The translations under genes and the position numbers were made by a program. The notes under the pieces are model-generated. The model saw only the letters and a list, made by a program, of their open reading frames with translations, was not told the origin of the DNA and made no database searches. A stretch of 64,000 bases of DNA from Rhodeus uyekii (taxonomy: Eukaryota; Chordata; Actinopteri; Cypriniformes; Acheilognathidae), in contig JAWRVZ010000064.1 in NCBI GenBank assembly GCA_037043235.1, positions 2,386,501-2,450,500 on the forward strand, read 5' to 3'. How positions within the stretch are numbered: the stretch's first letter is position 1; each line of letters opens with the position of its first letter. Positions 11,199 to 23,239 of the stretch are shown here, piece after piece.

Positions 11199-14100
11199 TA
11201 TTTCCTCATTCCACTAATGTCAAAAGGGTTGCCATTAAGAATGCTTGTCCTGTGCCCTGCCAAATCTTATAAACAATATCCCACGAGGTAAGGCTTTGTT
11301 GTTCAGTGACTCACTTCTCATGAAAGAGCCGGTGCGATTAAATTCTCTCTTCTGCCGAAGATTAAGTGATTGAAGAATATGAAGTACATAAATACACAGC
11401 AAGAAGAAAATATCTTGTGCATGTGAAAATTCTGAAGTCAGTTTTTGTATGTATATATATATATATATATAGGCATATTTGTACGTCTAAGCTCCACGTT
11501 TTTAATGCTTCATCTTCAGATCCCAAATCTTATTACATATTATTTGTATACATTTATGTTCATTCAAACCAAATGTTTAATTTTAATTGTTGAACTAAAA
11601 TTGCACAGATTAGGGGTATAATAATAATAAAATATAATTCATATTAAATAATTATGATAAATAATCATTCCAAAAGCCAGACAATAGTGACTTTAACCGT
11701 CTTTTACTTGTGACCTTTCTTTTGGAGAAAGAGAAACTGGGGGAATTACTTTATTGCACCAGACATGTGTTACTGTGTTACACACAGCTAGTTGGTTCAA
11801 TTTCGGTTTGATATATCTTACCCAGAACATAACTTGCCCCAAAGTAGGTCAGTTGTGTTGCTGAAGTTACTTTGGTGATGAACACTGCTAAAAGCAAAGC
11901 CAAAGCAAGCTAAAGCGAAACATACCTGGCTATCCACCTAAACCAGATTCATGGCACAGGCCCTATTGTCTCTCTCTCTCTCTGTCTGCATAAAAAGCAT
12001 GTTCTATATAGCATGAGAGTGTGTAGTATGAATGTAATCTGGACATACTACATAAACCATTATCATGTGACCTTCCAGGGTCAGTTATGTTGCTTCACTG
12101 CTATTCATAAATCCTATCCTGTTGCCTCATGGGACAGTAAAGGATCCATCATATGCACACTTCATGATCAACATTATATCAACATTACATCAACACATAT
12201 AACAGGGTCCTTATTTTGCTTGTGTTTTTTATGAGTACTGTAAATTGAGAAATACCGTACCTCTTTAGTCACATGCTGGTTTTAGCCTACTATTTAGTAG
12301 GGAAGTATGTGATATCAGATGCAGCCATTGTGTCTCTCCATTGGAGAAGTACTTGCCACCTGACTTCAATGATCAATGCCCTGTTGTGATTGAATAACGG
12401 GAAGGGGAAAGAAAGTATTTAAAGTCAGTATGAAGCAGAAGTTGTGATTGTTCTCCCCCCCTATTGTGACGTATATCCAAGTGAAACGGTTTCTGAAATC
12501 AGAAAAAATTAAACATGGGGCTTGATTTCATCCTCCGGGAATTAATTGACTCATTGGACGTTGGGGATTTCTAACAAAATGGAGGCAGAAACAAGACAGA
12601 CTGAGACAGCCCTCACCTGCACCCAGTTATTTAAAATAATGAAGTGCACAGATAAATCAGTTATTATAAACACTGCAAAATTACTAAAGTGCATATTTAT
12701 TTCACAGAGACTTTAAAATATCCTTCATTAGAGCAAAGCTGTCGGAGGTTTGACTGTGTGCAATGGCTTTTACATTTACAACTTTGCAGACGCTTTTATC
12801 CAAAGCATACTGAGATTGCAATCAAGAAACACATTGACATTCTAATCAGTTCCTGCTTTCCCTGAGAATCAAACCCATGACCTTGGGATTACAAACACCA
12901 TGCTCTACTGTTTGACCTACAGGAAAGGGCTTTGAGAGCTCATCTTCAACCCCAGACTAGATGTTGTTTTTAAAGCAAGTTGGTGGCGTCTGTATCTTTA
13001 CCTCATCTGTGTTGAACTTACTGATGAAGAATTTCTTTCCTTTGTCTTAAAAATGTACAGTCTATGATTAAGACATAAAATGGATTGTTAACTTCCATAG
13101 TTATTTATTGTATGTTTTGATTGATCTGTTCTGCTTTTGGTTTACTTGAAGTCTAATCATTTATTTTCTCATTGTAGGGTTAGTAGGAAGATGGATATCA
13201 TTTTATTTTGAATTGAACTTTTTCGTCTGTTAAGGTTAACTAGGGATTTATTTTGCTGTACTTTTGTCTTTTCCTTTAGTTTAGGTAATTTGGTAATGAA
13301 TTAGGTTGTTTGTGTTTGTTATTTCAGCAATGCCCCCTTCTGATTTTTTTTTTGTGTGAAACATAACGTGGCTATTATTGTGAAACAATTCTTGGGCTGG
13401 AGATCGGGTGATTTCATGCTGTTGTATACTCATTTACCACCATTCATTTTGCTGTTGCGTTCCTGCCCTAGATCAATCAGCAAATTGTAACAACAATGTA
13501 TTGTGTTTTGATATTTTCACTTTTGTTTAACGTTTGTCACGCAACTGTTCAGATACAGTGTTGTCATAGAGTCATAATGTGCCTATATACGTGACCATTC
13601 AACATTGTCATGGGTTGCGCTAAGTGTGTGTATTAATTTATCCAAAGGTTGGATGAATGAACTAAATTTATTCTAAACTAAAGACTGCAATAAACTGTTG
13701 CATTCAATCTCCAAAATATATATATGGCGTCACTATGGCAACAGGACAACTAAACTTTTGAAAGAACATCTCATGGTCATTGAATGGGAATGGGAATACT
13801 GGTTTATCTGGAACCACCAGTCGCGTGTTTTTGTGCACCTTATACAATGCATAACATTAGAAAAGACAACTTACATGAGTGTGAACATAATTTTGTTTAG
13901 CTGAAACCATATATCTATTTACATTGTATATTTAAATGTATCTTTGCTTATTTTCAGGACAAGAACAAAAATATCTGTTAATTTGACCAACTTGAAAAGT
14001 AAGAAACTTCATACAATTTAAAAATGAATCATTACTGATATTAATAATGGCTGTAAAAGAATTATTCGATGATTTGATTAACTGATGACAATAGATTAAA

Positions 14101-14860
14101 CATGATTGTCACACCCACACACCTCATGGGTTTTCAATCATTCTCATGTGTTCCTTTGTTTGAGTTTCCTGCCACTCATTAATCGCCATGGACCCCTCAT
14201 GACAATGGAGTTGTAGCATTAAAATTCATACTGTTTCTTTGTTTCTTTCTCTGTTCTCGAGGTTAAACCCAGCATTGTGTGACTGAATTCCAAAATAACT
14301 TAAGCAGGTGCTCGATCAAAAAGAAACATTAGCTAAAATACAAAAGATCCGGCACACTGCTCTACATGCTCCCAAAAACATTTATTAGAGACAAGATCAG
14401 GGAAACACCATTGCAAGTTAATGTCTTTGCGAGCATGAATAGCAGTGCGCCAGCTCTTTTACATTTTTGCTCATATGGTCATAGACTGCCACAGTCCATT
14501 CACTGCCCACCTGATGTGTAAAATGTCCAAAAGTCTGCAACAATGAGTAATTTTGATGATGAACTGCATTTTTCGCATTACTTGCAGCATCAAATCTGTG
14601 TACAGTCTGTGAAAGCCTGTTTTAAATGCATAGAAAGTAGCTGAAAATAAATGACTTACCATACCAGTGAACAACATCTAGTTAAACTAGACTTCTGGTT
14701 GTGAGTGACAAATTCAGAAATACTTTAGTAAGAAATGGTGTAGTTATTTCGTAAATTCACTCAACCACTTTTGCCTCATGTGTAGAACAGTTCTTTCTGC
14801 TTAATTTTCAGCCAATACTATTTCATGCAACCTTAAATTAAATGTCAACTAGCAGACATT
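11199..14860. other. Intergenic with dispersed repeat fragments
   Basis: No gene found. A (TA)n run is at 11452-11471. The stretch near 11990-12340 (GTATGAATGTAATCTGGACATACTAC, then TACTATTTAGTAGGGAAGTATG) resembles the sequence at about 52850-53000 and looks like a dispersed repeat. A SINE is at 12771-12928. The rest shows nothing I can name. Confidence 0.45.
12771..12928 (-). repeat. tRNA-derived SINE copy
   Basis: Same family as the copy at 33170-33318: GCAGACGCTTTTATCCAAAG at one end, then the reversed box B region and GCTCTACTGTTTGA. Confidence 0.72.
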
Positions 14861-14939
14861 AGAGAATATTAATATATTTTCTGCTTAATATTTATCGCTT
14901 TATTTTGATGATCCCCCAACAGTCATTCTACTGACATGT

Positions 14940-15580
14940 AACTTTGCAAGTATGTGTCGACTCTGTCAGGGTTGTGGGTGAAGGGATGAGGCGAGGACTC
15001 AATGATGCAGTAGATGGGCTTTTATTAACACAAAATAAAACAAAATACAAATAAAAAATACTCCAAGGGGGAGAAACAGAAGACTTGACTTGACTTAAGA
15101 CGACAGACATTTGACGATTAAACAACAATATACAACAACAATTCAGCACAGGACAGCCAACACAGGGAGAATAAATAGGGAACAAACAGGGCAGGTAATG
15201 AGGCAGGACAGGTGTGGCAAATCAAAACAATAACAAGGAAACAAGACGGGCAGGGTTACACAATAAACAAGAAAGCACACGGCACAAGAAACACACATGA
15301 CAAGCTATGTGCTCACACCCAACATGACATGAACACACAGCCAATAAGAACACTCATAAGACGCATGTTCACAGAAAACAAGACGACGAAAGCACACAGC
15401 CATTGAAAACAAAAATTGCGCACTACACAGCACAAGACAAAACATGACAGCACAGAAAGCACATGGCCCATGAACTGCGTGCCACACAACAACTTACACA
15501 TACAGGAGAGCATGAATGTCTGAATCCTGAGATAAAACCGAAACCAAACAAGCAATGGGCAGCTCACAGGGCAACTTTGT
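14940..15580. repeat. Probable LTR or other retroelement fragment
   Basis: A-rich, low-complexity plus-strand sequence with many ACAAGAC/CACAGC motifs. It is more GC-rich than its flanks and has no coherent coding frame. It sits directly beside the DIRS-like relic, so it may be part of that element; weak evidence. Confidence 0.3.
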
Positions 15581-15899
15581 GGACATAAGTTTCCAATGCT
15601 TCTGATTCATTTGCTTCTGGTCATGGTTATGAAAGAGAGGACAGAAGGCCTGCAGAATGATAGGGTGTCACACATTAGTTGGTACCGTAGGCACATAGCC
15701 CAATCTAGAGTGAAGGCCTTCACCATGCCGAGGGAAAATTCCAAGCAATGGGTACTGGATACAGCTGGCAACTACTGCACCAGGAAGTGAAGAGTTTCCA
15801 CTACAGGGCATTCATGGAGGGAGCTCTGGAGTGACGGACCAGAATCTAAGAGTTTGGCTTCATTTGAGGCCAAGGCCACAATTTCCACAGTTTTGGGCA

Positions 15900-17250
15900 G
15901 AGATTGGCTTTTGAGGGATTGACTAACGTCCATGGAGTTCCATCGAGGAGGGACAAACCACACTAAACCACACGAAGCGTGGGGCAATCAAGGTGAGATG
16001 GACCGCTTCCCAGTAAACTCTCTCCAGTACTCCCAGGAGCAGAGCAATTTGCGTGGACTCTCCATTCTCTGGGCCTCGGCCCCTGTCGAGACAGGATGTC
16101 CGCTCCTATGTTTTGGGTCCTAGGGATTTAAGCTGTCCTAGGTGAAAGCAGTTTCTAGTATGACCAAAGGAGGATCTGGTGTGCCAGTTTGCAAAGTGGA
16201 CATGAGCGCAGACCCCCGTGATGATTTACGTAGGTGACCACCAATGCGTTGTCTGACTAGACAAGAACATGATGGCCCCTGAGGTTTGAAAGAAATGCTC
16301 TGAGTGCCAGAAGGACATCCATAATTTTCTAATGACCTTTATTGTCTGAAAAGGATTTCCCCTTGACAAGATCCCTCTGGTTTTGAGCCACCACAGTATG
16401 GCCTCATGTACAGAAGACTGAACAGAATCTCAGCCATGTGGCCCAGCAATAACTGGAACTGCTTTACAGTGATTGACTGGTGTAGCTTTATTCTTTTGAC
16501 TACTGATAGGCTGTTGTCGATGCGCACGGGTGTGAGACATGTGGACATTGACACCGAATCCCAAGAAAAATGGTCCTCTGAAAAGGAAAAATCACACTTA
16601 AGATAAACCAATCAATCAACCAATGTAGTTCAGGACACGGATACCTTGGAGATGCAGCGGGGCTAGTGCTGCGTCCATGCATGGGTGGTAAACCTAGAAC
16701 GAATGAAAGGACCTGATACTTCCTATGCTGCTGAAAGATGGAGATATGGATGTAAGCGTCCTTGAGGTCTATGGTGACAAATCCAAGTCCTCGGATCTGA
16801 TTTGTAACACTATCTGCCTCAAGGTTAACATTCTGAACTTGAACTGTATAATAGTTTGATTTAGCTGACGCAAGTCGAGAATTGGACACAACCCCCAATC
16901 CTTCTTTGAAACAATAAAGTAACGGTTGTAAAACCTGCTCTCCCTGCATGGGAGAGGTACATACTCTATGGCCCTTTCTGCAGCAGAGATTTTACTTATT
17001 GTTTCATGAATAGAACCTATGGTGGCTTCTGATGGTATGCACTGAGAAATATGGAACCTCTGAAAAACACGAAGGGGCAGGGATGGCACGAAGATCTACT
17101 GAGAGATAGCCGTCTCCTTGGTCTTCCAGAGATTTTGCAGTTGGACCACGTCTGGGCCAATTCCCTCGCCCTCACTGAGGTCTCCTAGCAAATCTGCCTG
17201 GTAGGCCTGCAGCAGTGCTGTGGTGTGGAGGCACGCTGCAGTCGGACTAG
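15900..17250 (-). pseudogene. DIRS-type retrotransposon reverse transcriptase relic
   Basis: Minus-strand frames between about 17090 and 16340 encode RT motifs typical of DIRS elements. These are FYNRYFIVSKKDWGLCPIL, LDLRQLNQ, FRMLTLRQI, then in a shifted frame FVTIDLKDAYIHISI and further on WLIDWFIL where an intact element has the catalytic Y-[LI]-D-D. A following QFQLLLGHMAE matches the segment before RNase H. Frameshifts and stops break it into at least three pieces. No tyrosine recombinase was found. Confidence 0.75.
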
Positions 17251-18420
17251 TGGCGCAATATGCTCTTCCCACCTAAGATGATGTCTCTCTAACAGGTTTG
17301 GTAGGCAGCGTTGGGGTCTTAAGGGATGATGCAGATTGAGGAGCAAGGTAGTTAGCAAGTGCCTCCTGCACTTTCAGCATTGCCCCATAGCATGCTCTTT
17401 AGCTCCTAACAAAGAAGCATAGTGCATCGACTGAGCACTATGAAATCAGTAGGAAACGGGTTTCTGTCACAACCTCCACACTAAGGCTTGGAGCTCAGAA
17501 AAGAGGGGTAGGGAAGGAAGGTGACATTCATTTAATTTACTTTTAGGACGAAGGTCCTCCTTCTTCAGCAGTAGTGGGGCCCAAACCCTGAGGTTTGACC
17601 ATTGTTCATCAATTATTGAACATGTAGAAATTGTATATTTGACAAGTTCTGAAGAATTTATATTGATGCAAGTGCCAACACACCAAAGGAAAAATGAAAA
17701 AGAAATAAAATTCCATGCAATGTTGAGTAACAAATATTACAGACTTCATAATGATGCATGATGATTCATAATTCATATTATTTACAATCTATACTTTGAT
17801 CTAAAAACATTGCTGTGTATTAAATCCCAGTCAAAGGTTTTCTCAATACAGTATTGTGTATGTGTATCTGAAGGCCTTTATTGCTGTCAAGATAAAACAG
17901 ACTCAAATACACATTAACAGACCCAAACAGTAGTCTATTGCTCAGATGGTATATGGCGCAATGCAGGTGAGTAAATAGCAGATAAACTGTTTTGATAGCT
18001 GATAGATAACCTGGACTTTACAGGTCTTGATTGTGATGATGACTGAAAGACCAGACAAATAAGTGATCATGAGTGTGCTTTTATCCTTTTGGAGATTGAT
18101 GTGCTGATGGGGAACAGGTGGGGGTGATGGCCAAGTGATTGCAGGGAGTGAGTGAGGGACAGGAAGGATGCTAGGAAATATAATTCTTTACTAAATTACT
18201 GAACATGATGAACATGGGCAGATGGAGAGCATATATGTGACAATTGCAAACTGGTTCTTTTATTTGGTTTCTTACAGAACAGCCACAGTTGAACTGTTTT
18301 GTTGACTTAACTAAAGTATCTTTTGTTGGGTGTTGTGAACAGTTTCTCTTTCACTCTTTTGCTAGTTTGTTTTTAAAAAAGGCATTTCTTTTGAAAATGT
18401 TTTCTCTTTGTATAACAATT
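17251..18420. other. Intergenic, probable decayed retroelement flank
   Basis: No gene found. Bases up to about 17480 are of the same composition as the RT relic and may belong to it. Beyond that the sequence is AT-rich with nothing recognisable. Confidence 0.4.
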
Positions 18421-18682
18421 ATTATAGAATTACAGTCAAGTCACGAGGATCAGATATTTTGAATGAAGAGCAGGAGTCAGAATTACAGTCAACAGAACAA
18501 ATTTTAGTGAACTTTAGTGTGCAGTTTCATCAGCAGAAGCTTCAGGTCTCACAAGGAGTTTGTAGGCCGCCCCACTTTCAATAACATTGTTACAGCAGTT
18601 ATACTCTAACAGAGGGTACCAACAACATCAATGATGGCGGTTAAATGATTCTGATTGGCTAAGAAAGAAAGATAAACAAAAC

Positions 18683-21600
18683 GTCTCCCTGAGAGGGAAC
18701 GAGACGCTGCGTCATAGCGCTTATGGGAACGCCCCGCGTAATCAACTCTTGAAGCACAATAGAAAACACCTGTGAGAATGACGCGGATGACGTCATGAGC
18801 CAGGAACACAAAAGGCATGCAAAAAACCGGCACCGACAGCTTTCCCAGTGTCTGAAACAAGCAGGCATGCTGAGGAGCTAAGGCTAATGACGCAGCGTCT
18901 CGTTCCCTCTCAGGGAACTATGGTTACATACGTAACCTGAGACGTTCCCTTTCAAGGGAACTCGAGCTGCGTCATAGCGCTTATGGGAACGATATACCAA
19001 CGCCACCTTAGCGACGAAGCATGCCCCAAAGTGCTCCAGTGGAGATGTTCTGGCACCCTGTCACCCAGTGCTCGCACTGAGCTGCAGACCTCCTGACCCA
19101 TGACGAGAGGGGAAACCCCCGTAGAAGGTGGAACTGCGAAGCGGCCCAGCACTCTCCTAGCCTCAGCCAGGGAGAGTAACCCTAAAATACTGCAGACCCC
19201 CTCAGTGAGGAGACCGGACTCACAACCTCAGTTGCGAGCCGAAACTCCGCGGCTGTGGTAGCCGCCCTATGCCCAGTAGCGAACCTGGGGAAAGTCTACC
19301 AAAACATCCCCAGGACGCCCAAGGTGAAAGCGAGTCGCCAGCGCCAGCCGTAGAGCAGCCCCCACAAGACCGCCTAAAACCCGAAGGTAACAAGGCGTAG
19401 GCGAGGTGAACCCGAAATACATATGGGGACTTAAGCACTGATGTGCTGACCGGCCCAGATCCGTAAGTAGCGAGAGTTGAACCTGACTTGAGGCACTTCT
19501 TGAAATGGTCTGGTTTAAGGCACCTGCCCAAGGGGTCCATCACGCATCGAGCTACAACAACCGCGGAGCCTAGGCTTAGGCCGCGGCTGGAGCTACTACT
19601 ACGCACCAGGAAGTGGCTCCAGAGGAGATAGACCAGACCCCAATGACGCGTAGACAAAATGACGCCGTACGCCCAGCAGCAGGGAAATATCGCGATGACC
19701 GGAAACTCCCAGGCTGACACCGACAACACCCTGGAGATGGGAGATGGCCCCCCGAAGGGAGATGGCCCCCCGAAGGGACTTCTTTAGAAAACACGTCAAA
19801 ACTAGCTGGCTATCAGGACCATATACTGGGAGAGGAGCTTAAAGAGAGGCGGCTGACCGCCCAAGCTCAAACTGCTGATGCCACGGGGCCAAAGGCTACG
19901 GCCGTGGCATGACAGCGTACTCCCACATCCTTATGGAAAACTCACTCCCTGTGTAGGCCTTAACTGAGAGGGAGGCATGGCAGGGACAGGAAGAAAACGG
20001 AGCGGAACCTCCGGGCTGACATAGATTGAAGAAGCCTCAGGCAATGGTCCCAGGGGGAACCATAGCGGCCTAAACATGCGTCACGCCATGCCGAATCACA
20101 TTCAGGGAGGAGAGCTTGAACAAGGGGCGGTTGACCGCCCAAGCTCAATTGCTGATGCCACGGGACCAAAGGCTTCGGCCGTGGCAAGATAGCACCTCCC
20201 GAACACCCCGCTACGCGGAAGAAATGGTGTCCCCCCCCCCCCCCCCCCCCTCAGGGGAACTGGAGAACATACACCGTGCACAGGCCTTACACTGAAAGGG
20301 AGGTATGGCAACCATAGGGGAATTATCGAAGCGCCCGAAAGGGGCTGACCGCCCAGGCTCACACTGCTGATGCCACGGGGGTGAAGGCTTCAGCCATGGT
20401 AACAGCATACTCCCAACCTCACTACGCAGCAAAACGGTGGTTCCCCCTCAGGGGAGCTGGAAGACTCACACCGCGCATAGACCTTTCACCGAAAGGGAGG
20501 GTACGGCCGCAAATGGGGAAGTATCGAAGCGCCCAGGACTTTATCATTATATTTTTTTTTTCACTTTGACAACGATTGCAACAAAACCTGGAGACACCTA
20601 GGGAGGGGGTCCCAGAGGGACCCAACGCCCCCTAGAAATAGCGCATCACAATATGCTGCAGGAACCCATCTCAGGGAGGCACCCTCTGAAGAGGGGCAGA
20701 ATGATAACCAACTCCCCCTGTGACACCACAGGGCCAAAGAAGGCTACAGCCATGGCGAAGGAGCATGTTTTCACCCAGTTATACGCAAAAAAACGGTGGC
20801 TCCCCCCCAGGGGAACTGGGAAACTCACACCGTGCGTAGACCTTTCATCAAAAGGGAGGGTATGGCAGCAACAGGGGAATATCGAAGCGCACAGGAACAC
20901 CCGTGCCAGCAACGATACCAACAAACCCTGGAGACGCCTAGGGAGGTGGTCCCCCCCCAGGAGGACCTTCCTAATTTACACGTCACAATATGCTGTCAGT
21001 TCCTTTTTAGGAAACAAAGGGTGTTGAGGCGCACGGATTTGGTATCATTGCCAGAAATGATCAGTCTCTAAAAGACGCCTTAGGGAGGTGGCCCCCCAGC
21101 GGAGGGCCTACACACCCAAATGTGTGCATCACAAAGACACTGTCTGTTCCTCAGAACTGATAAAGGGAAGGTAGTGCGGCACACTGAACCATCCGTGCTG
21201 ACCCACACTGCGTCTTTTTTTTTTTTTGCAGACTGAGAGAAGTCTGGCAACTGCCAGAAACTCTAAAAAAGGGAACCAGCCCCTTGAGGCTCCGGTATTT
21301 TCCGAACATCCGATTGAACAAGCAGGAAATCTAGCTTGAGCCCAGTGCAACCTGGCGCCCTCAGGAAACCAGGTAGCATGGTAGCAATACTTCATTTTGC
21401 TCTCTCAATCAAGACGCTAATACAAAATACAGCTCCTCAGAGCTAGAAAAGTGCATCAGAGTAGGTCTCGAACCCGGGTCTATTGCATGAATATGAGATG
21501 TAGTGCAATAAACACTGTGTAGTGAAATAAACACTGACTGAGCACGATACGATGAAAGACTGTGTGCCTCCTGCTTGCGTGGGTACACGGGCAGGGAGGC

Positions 21601-22245
21601 ACACAGCGCTTTCTTTCTTTCTTTTTTTAATACCGACAATACCCAGCTCCTCGAAACTGGACTGCCGCAGTAGAGAGTATTCATCCCCCGAGTCTACGGG
21701 GCTCGTCCTCGGACGAGCTCCGGAAGCCCGGGGGAAGGGGGGTGTATCCGGGAGAACATATGTGATCCCCATGACCGGGACCGCCGCAACGTCTCAGCGG
21801 CAGCGGGACCCATGCCACGAGGACCACGCGCTCTAGCAGCCTCCCTGAAGGTTGCTAAAGAGAGCAAAGAGTTAGCGGTAGAAACCGCTCACAATCCGCA
21901 CAGGCACTGCCCTTGAGCGCTGCCAGTGCATGCTCTACCCCCATGCATGACACACGTAAAGTGTGCGTATCCCCGCCAGTAATAAACGGGAGCAGGGAAA
22001 CACGCAGCTTTGAAACTTTCTGTCATACTGAAAACTCTTCCCGAGACATCCTACACAGACTTTCTAGTGCTTGTTGAAGACACAAAAGCTGTCGGTGCCG
22101 GTTTTTGGCATGCCTTTTGTGTTCCTGGCTCATGACGTCATCCGCATCATTCTCACAGGTGTTTTCTATTGTGCTTCAAGAGTTGATTTACGCGGGGCGT
22201 TCCCATAAGCGCTATGACGCAGCTCGAGTTCCCTTCAAAGGGAAC
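18683..22245. mobile_element. Nested long-TIR DNA element, 3.56 kb
   Basis: The ends are inverted repeats of roughly 190 bases. Both contain GCGTCATAGCGCTTATGGGA, then CAACTCTTGAAGCACAATAG, GATGACGTCATGAGCCAGGA, GCATGC and CTGTCGGTGCCGG-type segments in mirror order. The flanks (AAAC and TAGTAATTTT) are continuous in uninterrupted LTR copies, with a possible 3-base AAC duplication. GC-rich, no transposase frame: a non-autonomous passenger element. Superfamily not certain; the short target duplication would fit a CACTA/EnSpm-like type. Confidence 0.75.
19860..20930. repeat. Tandem ~220-275 bp repeat inside the nested element
   Basis: At least three copies of a unit starting CTGATGCCACGGG (near 19876, 20151 and 20369), with a diverged fourth (CACCACAGGGCC near 20725). 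Each runs through a CCATGGC/CCGTGGC motif, CAGGGGAACTGG, CACCGTGC and GGGAGG.ATGGCA. A run of 20 C is at 20231-20250. Confidence 0.7.
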
Positions 22246-22393
22246 TAGTAATTTTCCACTCAAGAGCAGACAGTCTGAAGCATATCTCCGTTGATCACAT
22301 GGTTGACGGGTTAGTGACGTGGCTTGTCGAGAACAACAAGTCATTCCGTCTCCTGATGGTGCCAGTTAATCACCTCACTAATACAGACATATT

Positions 22394-22418
22394 CACACAC
22401 ACACACACACACACACAG
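22394..22418. repeat. (CA)n microsatellite
   Basis: Alternating C and A inside LTR family A. The same position in the copy at 49.5-50.3 kb carries a longer run. Confidence 0.9.
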
Positions 22419-22724
22419 CTTCTCCAAGGCTGAACTCGGCTCAGGCTCCAAATATCAACAGAAAGACTTCTCAAAACATTCTGATAACATGTTCTATCTG
22501 TTGTGAAGTGCAGACAACATTCATCCTTACTTTATGGAAGAATACAGAAAAGTAAAGAAAGGCTTTAACTAATACAAATCACTAACTTGATTATTAATCA
22601 CTCTTTACAAATCATTCAAATAAGAAAAGGAAAATAACATTGGTACAAATAAGTAAAAAGAAAAGAATATATGTACAAATAAGAAACAAAAAGATATACA
22701 AGCTGCAATGGATTTCCGAATTGT

Positions 22725-23030
22725 CTATGAGCTGACATGCTGAAAATCATTTGATGGCAATAGTTGGTATCTGATACTTGGCCTCCTGGATCTGTAGGCA
22801 GTCACTCCACACATCATGGCTACTGCTGTCAGGAGACAGCTATTGATCACAACAGATTCAGATCTTAAATTATGGTGACCTGAAATATGAGTAAAGGTGG
22901 TGTTAATAATTAACACCATTTTTAAGTATACAATCATTTGAAGCAGAAAAGTAGTCTCTACATGTAAAGTAGAGATAAATAAGTGCCTTATTTAGCCGCA
23001 GGGGGCCCTCGGAGATGAAGTTGTTGTTGG
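22725..23030 (-). pseudogene. 3' relic of a second ZP-domain gene copy
   Basis: Two pieces match the 3' end of the ZP gene at 2.8-9.0 kb. The last exon (about 22871-22725) encodes a membrane span followed by YRSRRPSIRYQLLPSND, clearly related to YKTRRPEIKYQPLQSNE of gene 1. Upstream, about 22980-23025 encodes FISEGPLRLNKAL, the external hydrophobic patch segment of the preceding exon. The rest of that exon, including the furin site, and all 5' exons are missing. An LTR end abuts the last codons, and the present stop seems to lie in LTR sequence. It is in the same orientation as the two intact genes and lies between them. Confidence 0.78.
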
Positions 23031-23239
23031 TCTTGAAAGTTTGAAAGTAATCAAAGATATTAGAAAATGAACTAAGACATTTGCTGAACTTTTTCAACAC
23101 CCTCTCTCTTACCACAAGGATCATTTGGAATTCATAAACACAAAGAGGTGTTAGTCGTGATTAAGTCCTGTAGGACAAGATTTGTGGACATTGGGGGTCT
23201 ACAAATTCTCACACCTTTAGTACAGTGGGGTAAATTGTG

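Larger units (their letters stand above)
18421..22727. mobile_element. LTR copy (family A) split by a nested 3.6-kb element
   Basis: The two halves, about 18421-18682 and 22246-22727, join to give the LTR seen at 49499-50263. AATTACAGT and GGCCGCCCC lie in the left part; GTAATTTTCCACTCAAGAGC, a (CA)n run at 22394-22418 and GGATTTCCGAATTGTC lie in the right part. The outer right end directly abuts the relic of the second ZP gene. Confidence 0.75.

Noticed and set aside
19220..20930. Several 70-170 residue frames
   Set aside because: They are chance frames in the GC-rich tandem repeat of the nested element, with no recognisable protein motif and no agreement between repeat units.
19860..20930. 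Tandem repeat considered as a CRISPR array
   Set aside because: Units are long and diverged with no unique spacers; the genome is eukaryotic.
21400..21840. Overlapping 90-109 residue frames on both strands
   Set aside because: Inside the same non-coding transposon body; no homology recognised.
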